From contig WTPW01000422.1 of NCBI GenBank assembly GCA_009809945.1, positions 216,657 through 280,656 on the forward strand: a stretch of DNA of 64,000 bases. The letters run 5' to 3'. The notes under the pieces are model-generated. The model searched no databases, had not been told where the DNA came from, and saw nothing but the letters and a program-made list of their open reading frames with translations. The position numbers were made by a program, and so were the translations under genes. The stretch comes from Gigaspora margarita (Eukaryota; Glomeromycota; Glomeromycetes; Diversisporales; Gigasporaceae). Positions 35,036-45,484 of this stretch are shown here, piece by piece; position 1 is the stretch's first letter, and every line of letters starts with the position of its first letter.

Positions 35036-35812
35036 ATCTCTGTTTCAAGTAGCATTTGCATATAGTTTGCATGTATCTTGTGTATCCAGCATTTGTGTTT
35101 ACTGAAGTTGGTATGTATAAGCGATTGCAATTCATCATATGCTTTGTTGTACTATTTTATGTTTCTATTAGGGCTCTGCAAGTATTGGGCAGGATTATTA
35201 TAAAATAGTATGCTATATACTATAGTATAATAGTCTTATCTACTACCTACAGAGTCTTAACGATTGTATGTTTCATTGTTCATATTTATAAGCATAAGTA
35301 AATACTAGAGTAAGTGATGACAAAGTATATGATCCTGAAGCTTGTACGTTTGTTTGTTTATATCCACGTTTTTTTTGTAAAAAAAAACAAAAAAATCAAA
35401 TAAAAAAAAATTAATTGTAATAGAATTTTTAATACTGCAATTGAATTTTATATAAATTGATGTAGTGTACATATACAATTACATGTATTGAACAAGGTAT
35501 GTATTATATCCATGTAGTGCTGTTTTTTAAGAGTTAGGGTTAGAGTGAGCACTGATATAGTTCATTTTATTTGTGATAGGGTTAGGCAGGTTATTAGATA
35601 AAATTAGTGTTTCGATCCTATTCTTTAAGGGCCATCCAGATTAAATTCGGATCCTACTTTGTGTATCTGGATGATAATCTGAATCTGGATAAATCCGATT
35701 GAATCCGGATTCTATATGAGTACAAAATGCCATCACTTTACTCATTATATTTACAAATTTGGCTACAAATGCTAATATGAAGCTGGTTTATTTGAAATAT
35801 ACAAAATTTGAA
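35036..35812. other. Gene-free region
   Basis: A+T-rich sequence without a supportable gene. It holds a TTAGGG-like word (GAGTTAGGGTTAGAG, 35528) and a cluster of ATCCGGAT/ATCTGGAT words at 35635-35715. Confidence 0.4.
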
Positions 35813-36735
35813 TTAGGGTAGCTGCACGACGCAGTCACGCTAAAACCAGGAACATTATACAAATACATTTAAAAAAAATAGAACTTACCTACATTATTAT
35901 ATTTTATAATTAAGTTTATAATATATTGTTGCCTAATTTCACAGATTTTTCTTTATTTAGTAATTCTTTCATTATTTCATTTCAGCTATTTTATTGTTAA
36001 TGATAATTGTACTTAACATTGCTTAGATCATATATTGTTATCTTTTTATACACATCTTTTATTTATTTTAAAGCATGTGGTTGACAAGAGGGAAATTTGA
36101 ATTATACAAAATAATTATAACATGTAATACACAGGTATGAAAATAGGTAAAAAAATTGAAAGAAAATAAAAATGCGATTAGGCTATCTAGCATATTAGTT
36201 ACAGCTTTTAAATGCTATAAATTAACATATAATCTGACTACAAAAACAGAATAAAATTTATTAATTAAGTCTGCTACTGTTATATAAATAATAATAATTA
36301 ATCATAAAATGAATAATACGTATCTTTTTAAATAGATAAGTGAAATGTCCATATTATAATTCTTGCTCAGATTTTTTCATCAAATATTATGAACTTTATT
36401 AAATATTTATATACTGTGTTCATAGCAATTTTATGTCACATACTTATACTCTCATGATGAAGCATAAATGAAGATTGAAAGCACTATAGCATGCTATATT
36501 CAGTGCATTTGACTTAAATAAATAAAGTAGCAAGTTTGAGCCCATTTTATAGTATGGCACATTCAACTCANTACACATTACAATGAGTGAGGTGCTAGAT
36601 GTGAAAAGAACAAGTGAACAAAACAGTGAAGTAAACAAGCACTGANATTCACCATTTACTCTTTATAATTAATGCACCAACNCTATNAAAAAAGTTTATT
36701 TAAAAAATATACATTGTATAGAAAATATATATCAT

Positions 36736-36932
36736 ATTCCTCTGAAAATAAGCACCCTTTTTTTACTATATGGATGCTTATTTTCAGGTATAATCTCAAC
36801 TAATAATTTGAATGANTTNTATTTAGTTGCTTATTTCTATAATATAAGGTTGCTTATTTTTGGTATATATGAATTGTATGGGGTGCTTATTTTTGGAAAG
36901 TGCTTATTTTTGAAGGAATACAGTAGTAAGTT
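36736..36932. mobile_element. MITE with GAAAATAAGCACC ends
   Basis: Inverted ends TATTCCTCTGAAAATAAGCA and TATTCCTTCAAAAATAAGCA. Internal GCTTATTTTCAGG and GGTTGCTTATTTTTGG repeat the motif. It is related to the nested MITE at 31031-31344. A few N bases lie inside. Confidence 0.6.
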
Positions 36933-37182
36933 GCAATTTTTGCATATTTTCTCAATATTTTATATTTTTACTATATATAGCTAAAAATGCAAGTTGCAAT
37001 AGTTTATAGTATTTTCTATATGTTTATGTATATTTTAGAGTTTTCTATATGTTTACTATATATTTACTATGTTTTCTACATGGTTTTTTTATAAGGCAAT
37101 TTCAATATGCATATCTATATCTCTATCACACATTATTTGTAATGTGCTATTTATATGGTACCTGAAAAATTTTAGTATACAA

Positions 37183-37206
37183 TATGTACAGTACGTACTG
37201 TACATA
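37183..37206. repeat. 24-bp perfect palindrome
   Basis: TATGTACAGTAC and its exact complement meet at 37194/37195. Similar GTACAGTA words recur near 37565. Between these lie opposed copies of ACCTGGGTATNNTTTGT-like words (37286-37490), suggesting another decayed foldback. Confidence 0.7.
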
Positions 37207-37937
37207 TAGTTCTTTTTCCACATCTGATTGGCAAAGATAATTGACAAAAATTTTAGCATACAGTAACATATTTTACTGTATAAGATACCTGGGTATGATT
37301 TAATTTCATGTGGTAAAAAATTTGATTTGTACCCCAGGTATTTTGTACAATAGGAGGTATATTACATGGGTATTTTGTAAGGAGTGTATATTAGCCTATA
37401 AGTAAAAAAAAACTATTTTAGTAAATCAGTCTTTGATTTGTACTTGGGTCTCTTACAAAACACCACAACAAATAGCTTTGAAATGTACCTGGTATACATC
37501 AATGGGGTAACAATTGAAGGGGGTATCTTCCATGATAAAATATGATATTTTCAGTATGCATTGTACAGTATATATAGTACTGTATGTGGCATATCACTAC
37601 ACATGATTATATACATAGTTATTTTATAATAAATCTCTATTTCATATAAGCCACAAATCTGGTTATTCTCGCAATAATAGTCTAGCATGACTTTGTCAAC
37701 ACATAGAGCTATTATTCTCATTCAGATGTTTTATTAAACATTATTATAGAGATACATATGGGAGTAGTGCTCCACTTCATTACTTATCTTCTATTATAAT
37801 ATATTTGTTTTTGTGTCAATTTTACTATGTTTACATGATTTATTAGCTTGTCACTATATTGTCACTATTAGTGATGCCACTGAAATTGATTTTTGAAAAA
37901 GGCCTATTTCATCTTCATTAGAGAAAATTAAAATTTT

Positions 37938-38598
37938 TATTCCTTAAACCGTCTAGCAGGCAAATTTGCCTGCTAAAATTATTTTTAAAAAGTTTTTTTG
38001 AGTTTTCTTAAAATTTATTTAAGCATGACCCTCCTATTTATTGAATAAAATTAAAGATATTTCTTTTATATATAATATATTTAAATTTTATCATTCTATC
38101 TTTAATTTTGATAAATAGATTACATTTTTAATAAAACTTATTTTTTAGTTTTACTATTAAAATTTTAAAAAGTTTCTTAAAATTTTATATGTTCCTGAAG
38201 AGAAATTTTGTAGTTACTACTAAGTAAAGTTCAATTTTGCTTAATAAGTTATAAAAGTTTTAATAATAAAAGTAATGTAATTTTAAATTGTCTACAACTT
38301 TGGCTTAAGGTAATTGGGGGGTCAATCTTATATTTTTATTGAGTAAAACTAAAAAAACAGAAAAAATTTTTAAAATTAAAATTTTTTTAAAAAATTTTAA
38401 ATTTTTCTTTTATAATCAACTTCAAATTTTTTATAAATATTAAGCAAATAAAAAGAAGTTTTAAATAGTATATAATCATAGTTTTTATTTAAAAAAAAAA
38501 TTATAAAATATTTTATTTTTAAAAAAATAGATCAGATATGAATTTATAAAATTTAAGCAGGCAAATTTGCCTGCTAAAACTGGACGGTTTAAGGAATA
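37938..38598. mobile_element. 661-bp TIR element with a 20-bp palindrome near each end
   Basis: Inverted ends TATTCCTTAAACCGTC. Immediately inside each is the perfect palindrome AGCAGGCAAATTTGCCTGCT, at 37955-37974 and 38556-38575. TA at both edges fits a TA-targeting element. The interior is extremely A+T-rich and non-coding. Confidence 0.75.
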
Positions 38599-39174
38599 AG
38601 GAAGAGCAAATAAAATTTATATAGATATGTTCCTTATAATTTCACTATTCAAAAAAAGTATCAAATAATTTCGTCTTTCAAGTAAAATAGGTCAAAAACA
38701 ATTTTGNCTTCAAATTTTAATTTTGGGTTTTCAAACCNGAAATGTTTTTATTCTCATGTATAGTCACTATGTGCTTATGTGACAAAGTACAAAATGAGAA
38801 TTGGAAGTACAGGCCCACACTATGGTGTGGTGCATCCTACTTTTTTTACATTTTACTTTANTTTTTTTTCAACATTGCAGTAGTATTCTCAACTTACATG
38901 TATGCAAGATGCAATGTTTTTGAAAAGATGATGTGGTGGACCAATCATGAGGAAGCCAAATTGTAATCATGCAATAAAAAGAACAAGTAAGCAAGCAAAG
39001 TAAGAGTGCACTAAACTTCCCAATGNCTGCGCCTACATGCATGTCTATGAATCACATGCATTTCTATAATCTCATAAAATCGTATACATATCNATTCTTT
39101 CTATACAAGCTTTAATTCATATAAGCCACAAAAGGGTGATNCTCACTATAATAACCCTAGTGTGACTTCGTCCA

Positions 39175-39445
39175 AGCATATGGCTATTTACTAACAACCA
39201 CTTTATAGACAATTTAGTTATAAGCAATTAATTTACAGACAAGACTACTTTTACAGACAGTTAATTTACAAACAAATTCACAAACAAATTCATTTTTGTA
39301 GGTATGTTTCGATAATTTTTTTTATAAATTGTACCAATTATAAATTTAAATACCTAACTGACAACAACAAGAATTAATTTATTTATGAAATCAGATGTCA
39401 GTGAAATAACTATGATAAGCAAACTTATCAGTGAATTAATCGGCT
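39175..39445. repeat. Degenerate foldback of TTTACAGACAA subrepeats
   Basis: The left arm has AATTTACAGACAAG, TTTTACAGACAGTTAA and TTTACAAACAAATTC. The right arm has GATGTCAGTGAAATAAC and CTTATCAGTGAATTAATCG. It resembles the foldback at 20023-20340. Confidence 0.45.
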
Positions 39446-39865
39446 ATCTGTATTATTGTGGTTTGCGAAATTATGCGAAATTTACAATTTAAATCTTAAG
39501 GCATAATATGATATAGCATCACCCGGTGTAATACTTGTCCATATCAAAAATTTAATGTATTTAAATAAGATCATTATTTTAATTTTCATTGTTTATTATA
39601 TTTATTTAATAGGCTTATATAAATCAATTGCGCTTTAAACTTATAATAATAATTATTATTTAAGTTAAAGAATTATACTCAAGGTCTGACTATGCAAGTT
39701 TTAGAAACTATTTCAGCTCAGCTGGTAGTATTTCGGCACTGATTTTTAATATGAGATTGCCACATCAAAATTCAATGCCAAAATGTATTTGTCTAAACCT
39801 AAAGTATCTATAACATGTATAAGTCTAACACAATTTCGAAGTTTACTTTAAATTTCATATTCCCC

Positions 39866-39904
39866 CGCTCCTAGTTTGCACAACTGAGTTGCGCAACTAC
39901 TTAT
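39866..39904 (+). repeat. Helitron-like 3' terminus, isolated
   Basis: CTCCTAGTTTGCACAACTGA followed by GTTGCGCAACTACTTATTT is a degenerate match to the family 3' end. It is on the plus strand, so it does not belong to H3, in which it lies. Confidence 0.45.
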
Positions 39905-40232
39905 TTAACAATCATATACGTACTTACATACGAACATGATTACTACACAAGTGACTACATAACACAAATAACGAGATGATTCATAACACCAATAAGATAA
40001 TCACAAGTATGATATGAGGCACGATAATGATTGGTAATTTATATCATCGAAAAATCCACATGCAGTAAAATATATTCATTGGATGCACACCAGCCAAATA
40101 AGGCTGGACCAAATTTATTAGAAATGCTTTATTGATATTAGCAGTATATACATCAGTTCTATCGATGTATAATTAAAATTAGCGATGCGAAGCATCAGCC
40201 AGTGGTTTCCCACCTGCATAAAGCAGGCCGGC

Positions 40233-40688
40233 NNNNNNNNNNNNNNNNNNNNNNNNNNNNNNNNNNNNNNNNNNNNNNNNNNNNNNNNNNNNNNNNNNNN
40301 NNNNNNNNNNNNNNNNNNNNNNNNNNNNNNNNNNNNNNNNNNNNNNNNNNNNNNNNNNNNNNNNNNNNNNNNNNNNNNNNNNNNNNNNNNNNNNNNNNNN
40401 NNNNNNNNNNNNNNNNNNNNNNNNNNNNNNNNNNNNNNNNNNNNNNNNNNNNNNNNNNNNNNNNNNNNNNNNNNNNNNNNNNNNNNNNNNNNNNNNNNNN
40501 NNNNNNNNNNNNNNNNNNNNNNNNNNNNNNNNNNNNNNNNNNNNNNNNNNNNNNNNNNNNNNNNNNNNNNNNNNNNNNNNNNNNNNNNNNNNNNNNNNNN
40601 NNNNNNNNNNNNNNNNNNNNNNNNNNNNNNNNNNNNNNNNNNNNNNNNNNNNNNNNNNNNNNNNNNNNNNNNNNNNNNNNNNNNNNNN
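40233..40688. other. Assembly gap (456 N)
   Basis: Bases are unknown. Any open frame across it is an artefact. The flanks are more G+C-rich than their surroundings (GCGATGCGAAGCATCAGCC on the left; AGTTGGTGTTCCTGCAGCC on the right). Confidence 0.99.
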
Positions 40689-41584
40689 CCTGGAATGTGT
40701 TCTCCGAATGCAAGTGAGGCTTTTGCTTTCAATCCCGCCTCTTTATATTTTATATTACTACAGTGCGATTCTTTGTTAGCATTGATTTTGCCGATCATTT
40801 GTTGCGATCCAGTTTTCCACCCAGTTGGTGTTCCTGCAGCCACACGTGAAGGCGCAAGCAACTCGAATTCACGAAATAGGAAATATTACGTTAAAACTTC
40901 TGATTGGTAAATAGCATGACGGACGTTTGTGCTTTAATATAATAAATAGATTATATCTCAGAGTAGCACAAATATCAAATTCGGTATGCTCATACACGAA
41001 TAAACAGTATACTGTATTACACCACACAGTACATAAACATGTGAAATCGTAGATTTTTAACGTCCAATCAAATGCAAGATTTTGCGAACTATCATTCTAG
41101 ATGGCAGGCAACCATACAACTCCGTCAATTTGCATGACAACGTTCCTGGTATAGTTTATTTCAAATATCTAACAAAATGAAATGCCAATTTTAATAATTT
41201 AACAAGAAATGTGTCAGACAAATGAATGAGCTATGCGAAATATAATTAATTTTTTGTGTATCAAAAGATTAAGATCGAAATTAGTGTAGGAAGTACTATA
41301 GCAAATTAATGTAAGTTTTTTTTAGCAGTTACTAGTGATTTGACCCGGGTGGATGTCACCCGAATATCCGATAATTATTCGGATAAATACTATCTGGATT
41401 GGAATTCTAGATTGGTTAATCAGTAAAGGTCATTTAAAACTCTGTCTTATTAGAATTTTATTTGATACCACATATAGTTCTATTTTCATAATGTATCGAA
41501 CACCCCAGTGCAGTATGGTTTGAGTTAGCTAGTATTGGAATTAACATTTATGGTTTCTATCACAATTTATTGTAAAATTTTGTT

Positions 41585-41706
41585 ACCGTATTGTCGCGAA
41601 ATAACGCGCAGGGGTGAAATTACAAATTTCAGCCTAAATTAAGCTTAATTCGGGCCAAACCTCTAAATAACGCCCATGCCCGTTATTTCGCGAAAATACG
41701 GTACAA
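41585..41706. mobile_element. ACCGTAT-family MITE, copy 2
   Basis: Inverted ends TTACCGTATTGTCGCGAAAT and GTACCGTATTTTCGCGAAAT, followed by AACG, CGCAGGGG/GGGCATGGGCG and a central AATTAAGCTTAATT palindrome. CpG content is much higher than in the copies at 30472 and 61960, suggesting it is younger or less decayed. Confidence 0.7.
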
Positions 41707-41739
41707 AACTTACCGATTATTGTTGTGATTTACTGTAAA

Positions 41740-42090
41740 AAAATTTCTGTACGGATGACCAGAACTGCATAGTATGGGAAATTACAGTATGGTACCAGTA
41801 TGGTATCGATTAGTATTTTCGCAAATCAATATGGGTGAGCATATCAGTATAGTACACCTCGAATTTTTAAAATCTGTACCATACTTATCCGGTGTTATAT
41901 ATATTAGCGGTAGGGTTAGAGCTATAGTTGATTATATATATGGTACATGTTTTAAAAATCAGCCTGTATAGTATAGGCAGAATTTTTATGCTATACTATA
42001 CTGATCCAGTGTAATATATATTAGCGTTAGAATTATAGCTGATCGGTTAGGTTATAGTATAGATTTTATATTCGGCCTATACTACTCACC
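41740..42090. repeat. CAGTATGGTAT inverted repeats, copy 3
   Basis: CAGTATGGTACCAGTATGG, GTACCATACTTATCCGG, AGTATAGGCAG, TATACTGATCCAG and GGTTATAGTATAG alternate in orientation. TATATATATTAGCGGTAG and its variant TATATATTAGCGTTAG occur twice. Confidence 0.55.
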
Positions 42091-42119
42091 TATACCACAA
42101 AATACCCTTATTTCATTCA

Positions 42120-42420
42120 TGATTTACCGTAAAAAAATTTTGTAATGAATTTGAATTGTGATGACATTCTTGATCATAACTTGCTCATTGCTATATTAGT
42201 CTTAACATATTATTTACTTTATTGCTATATTAGCTTTAGCACATTTTGGATATAACCATGGTTTATTGGTTGGTAGATCAACATAAAAACTACGAACTAC
42301 AGGGTCGCTGAGAAATTTTCTTTTTATCTATTGTGGAACAATTGTTCTTGTTCTTGACTTGCACTTGCACTTATTCTTGCACTTGTTCTTGAACTTGAGA
42401 CCATTATACAAAACGCTTTC
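42120..42420 (+). repeat. Isolated unit of the 58.7-60.6 kb tandem repeat
   Basis: AATGAATTTGAATTGTGATG, CTTGATCATAACTTG, GGATATAACCATGG, TTTATTGGTTGGTAGATCAA and AACTACGAACTA match the units at 58.7-60.6 kb. The following CTTGCACTTGCACTTATTC run matches sequence near 34470 and 60640. Confidence 0.65.
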
Positions 42421-42544
42421 AAATTCGTTAAGCATTTGATTGACTTTTTTAGCTATTTTTTCGCCCAAACTAGTTTGTAAATATTAGGTAATCAAACAAC
42501 AGAAGCAATTTTGGCAAATTCACATTTCACGATTTAAGAGACAT

Positions 42545-42693
42545 GATTCCTGAAACCTTTCGGATTCGTCTTACGAATCATCTAACTCTTCGGAAATATC
42601 ATCACTATTTTTGGATCGAAGTTCAGAAGACAGTGACGTGGTTTCGGAAGAGTTAGATGATTCATTAGACGAATATGAAAGGTTTCGGGAATT
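42545..42693. repeat. Inverted duplication of an acidic coding-like fragment
   Basis: GAAACCTTTCGGATTCGTCT, then GAATCATCTAACTCTTC, is mirrored at 42632-42690. The plus-strand right arm would read SSEDSDVVSEELDD and DEYERFRELSKIF, a plausible peptide, and the left arm is its inverted copy. Arms are about 60 bp with a 25-bp spacer. Confidence 0.6.
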
Positions 42694-42858
42694 AAGCAAA
42701 ATTTTCAAGTGTCCCACCAATTTTCAAATCAGCTGTAAATAAAATTGAAAAATTTTATTTAAATTTAAATATTCATTTAATACAAATTGCCATTAGAATA
42801 TTACTAATTTTTAAATATAAAAAATATATATATATTATTTTTTTATAATACTAATACT

Positions 42859-43461
42859 TTATTTGGATACGGGTGCAAATCCAATAGTAAAATTTTTTAT
42901 ATTATATGCAGAGTAAACATTTCTTAAAAATGCATCACCAATTAACCACATATTATCTAATCCAATTTGAACAGAAGAAAAACAGTCGGATCCCGTGACC
43001 AGATCAGATTGATCAATATTATAACTAACACCACCAATTATATGGCTAGGTGCTACAGAAAAGGAGAAATCAACAAAAAAAAAGATCTTCGGAAAATCAA
43101 TTTTTATGTTATAAATTTTATAATAAGCTATAAGAAATTATAGATTTTGAAGAACTATATTGCAAAATTTTATTAATACAACTACTTTTGTGTCTTAAGC
43201 AAAAAATGATCCTAATTGTATTCTAAATTAATTTATATAAAAAAATTAATTTTCAAAATTTTGACGATTTCCCTCTTTTCTGTAGCACCAAGCCCATATA
43301 TGCAACCTGATCCGTTGCGTTACAGGGCACAGTATAAGTACCATCATTAAATGAGGATCCATTAATGAATTTATGATAGGTTGCAGCATCTTCTTCTGGC
43401 ATAAGTACTAGATTGCTTCCAGTATCAAATATGGCTTGTCTGTTTTTAAATTTAAGTTTAT
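42859..43461 (-). pseudogene. Pepsin-like aspartic protease, C-terminal half, with MITE insertion
   Basis: On the minus strand QAIFDTGSNLVLMPEEDAAT carries the second active-site DTG of the pepsin family (MEROPS A1), followed by a YTVPCN segment. After a 268-bp MITE the protein resumes with IIGGVSYNIDQSDLV and ends MWLIGDAFLRNVYSAYN then IGFAPVSK and a stop at 42859. The WLIGDxFLRN and GFAP ends are family hallmarks. The first lobe with its own DTG is missing: upstream of 43461 the sequence is a dispersed repeat. The fragment cannot be active. Family members are usually secreted; no signal peptide is present here. Confidence 0.8.
43036..43303. mobile_element. MITE inside the aspartic protease
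   Basis: The ends TATATGGCTAGGTGCTACAG and, reversed, TATATGGGCTTGGTGCTACA both continue into AGAAAAG and then GAAATC. It splits the protease between NATDQVA and IIGGVSY. The host sequence on each side is still readable, so the insertion is identified by the protein break. Confidence 0.75.
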
Positions 43462-43583
43462 TGCGGGTCGTCTAAAGCAGGTCAAATTCACGTGATCACA
43501 GCCAATCAAATTACACCATTTTGAAGATCGCTGGCGAAGCAAAAAACGAAAAACCTAAAAAATACAAAAAACGGTAGTCTAAC

Positions 43584-43830
43584 CCAAACATGACGTCGAA
43601 ACGAAACCTACCCGAAACTAGTTTCGGAAGGGTTCTAATCCGAAACTAGTTACAGATTTTTTAAAAAAATCGAAACTCGAAACCCGAAACCCCGAAACTA
43701 TAATCCGAAACCCAGACCTATAATCCGAAACTCAAAAATATAATATTGAAGCCTTTAAAATTTATTATAAAGTTGATTTATTTTTAATGAACCCAAAATG
43801 TAAAATTATTTTTGAATAAAGTATAACATT
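43584..43830 (+). repeat. Dispersed repeat R244, CpG-rich copy
   Basis: It matches the reverse complement of 22115-22358. It contains CCGAAACTAGTTTCGG and a run of CCCGAAACCCCGAAAC. Most CpG sites here are TG or CA in the other copy. It abuts the aspartic protease fragment and a MITE starting at 43829. Confidence 0.8.
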
Positions 43831-44094
43831 AGGCCACGCAAAGTTAATTTTTCGTTTTGCATTACCCGCCGACCCATTTTTTCAATTTTTCCAATTTGTT
43901 TTTTTTTAAGTCCCAATTATGCCAATTATTCTATTTCTGCTATTTAATTTTTTTCCAGAAATTACTCCGGCATCACCCGATGGAGACCTTGGTTTTCCGA
44001 AACTGTCCAATAGGACCGATAGAAAAAATCCATCTGCCAACTCAAATTTTCTGATTTCGTGCAAAGCGTAAAGTTAACTTTGCGGTGGCCTTAG
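43829..44094. mobile_element. GGCCACGCAAAGTTAA-end MITE, copy 1
   Basis: Inverted ends TTAGGCCACGCAAAGTTAAT and TAAGGCCACCGCAAAGTTAA. A second copy lies at 58315-58544. Both share GACCCATTTTTTC-like, CCAATTATTCCATTT-like and CCGATAGGWCCGATA-like blocks. Non-coding; the 65-codon frame here is a shadow. Confidence 0.75.
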
Positions 44095-44228
44095 ATGCAA
44101 CATAAATATTCATTTTATAAACTTTCATTTATTATATAATACATATAATTGCTTAACTATATAAATATACGTATATTTTATTTTTTTTTTTTTGTACGCT
44201 CTTTCTAATTTATTGCATAATTATAAAT

Positions 44229-44690
44229 TTAATTATCGTCATCTTCGAACCAACCATCAATTTCAATTCCTTTTTGAATTCTCAATTTCTGATGGACTGC
44301 AACAAGTTTTTTACCCGTTCATTATTTAGACGTGCATGATGTTTGTTATGAATAAACCCAAAGTTAAACCAATAATGTTCTGCTGCGACCGAAAAAGACG
44401 GAGCTGTTCAAACGAATTTATTTAATAAAGGTCTTCCACGGAATGATTATTTAGACGTGCATGATATTATTATGAAAAACCCAAAGTTAAACCAACAATG
44501 TTCTGCTGCTACCAAAAAAGACGGAACTTTTGTAAAGTTCAAACGAATTTCTTCTAATAAAGGTCTTCCACGGAATGATTATTTAGACGTGCATTATGTT
44601 TATTATGAATAAACCCAAAGTTAAACCAACAATATTCTGCTGCGACCGAAAAAGACGAATTGTTTTCACCCAATTTACCTTTTCCATTTA
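44229..44690 (-). pseudogene. hAT transposase C-terminal relic, triplicated in tandem
   Basis: Minus-strand peptide FNFGFIHNKHHARLNNERV, then LVAVHQKLRIQKGIEIDGWF and EDDDN with a stop at 44229, matches the C-terminal dimerisation end of a hAT transposase (family norm ERNWSTFGFIHxKxRNRL). The first part is repeated three times in tandem, with units starting near 44321, 44447 and 44578 and about 128 bp long. A frameshift separates the FGFIHNK and LRIQKG parts. No catalytic domain is nearby, and it is not contiguous with the 12-kb hAT relic. Confidence 0.6.
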
Positions 44691-45484
44691 ATATTTTAAT
44701 TTATCTCAAGTCGATTTATTTATATGAAAATTATCAATATAACTTAATTTTTTTTTTAACCTTGATAATTTTTTATAACCTTGATAATTTTTTATTAAAA
44801 AATAATTCAAAAGTAAATTAGCTGTCATATATAAATCAGTGGCTAATTCAGAACATTTTTATATGCTCTTGTTAAATAAAACCACTATTATAATACTGAT
44901 TATTTTTGACTGTTTCCTTTTTCATAACAACAGAAAAGTTGCGTACCCATGGAAGTGTAAAAAGCAGAATATAGTAGTTGAAAATAAAAGAAATAACATT
45001 TAGAAATTATAAATAAATATGGCTGTAAGAGTAGACAGTATAGATAATGATTTTCTAATAATTAAATAACTCAACATTTTACGACGCTAACTTGTAAATA
45101 TTTTATTCGATCGAACGCTATATCGATACTTTGATTATCATTGTATACCTAATATAAGGTACATGTATCCAATTAATTGCGGCAGCAAATCATATGTCTG
45201 TCCAATGTTTATTCCTTTTATTGAACAATTCAGACACCTGAATTCAGACAGATAAAACTATTTGAGCCGACCTACCTATCTTAAATTTTATTACTTGTTC
45301 TATTAAGATATTTAAAAACACCCTAAATAATGTCATTTATTAAAATATTAAAATCCGCACTTAAAAGATCTTGCTATAATAAATATATTTCTTATTTTTT
45401 GTTTTATTTTATAAATTTAAATCTAAGCCAGATCTATTTATTCCGTTGCAATGCAACGGGTTAATGATCTAGCATATAATTATA
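44691..45484. other. Gene-free region downstream of the serine protease
   Basis: A+T-rich, no gene seen. It would contain the 3' untranslated region and terminator of the minus-strand protease at 45485. I see no distinctive polyadenylation cluster. Confidence 0.4.

Larger units (their letters stand above)
35813..41154 (-). mobile_element. Helitron-like element H3 (non-coding, contains the assembly gap)
   Basis: On the minus strand the 5' word CTATACCAGGAACGTTGTC lies at about 41137-41154. The 3' end at 35813 reads CCTGGTTTTAGCGTGACTGC then GTCGTGCAGCTACCCTAA, followed by T. The subterminal region resembles the 5' end of H4 (CTAGAATG, TTGCATTTGATTGGAC). No Rep or helicase sequence was found, but 456 bases are unknown and several elements have inserted. 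The 5' subterminal region matches 55755-55905 over about 115 bp. Confidence 0.55.

Noticed and set aside
37183..37206. Operator-like site based on the perfect palindrome
   Set aside because: No gene nearby and similar words lie in a decayed foldback, so a transposon origin is more likely.
40118..40910. Open frames of 170-247 codons on both strands
   Set aside because: They consist almost entirely of unknown residues from the assembly gap.
43857..44054. 65-codon plus-strand frame
   Set aside because: Entirely within a MITE whose second copy lacks the frame.
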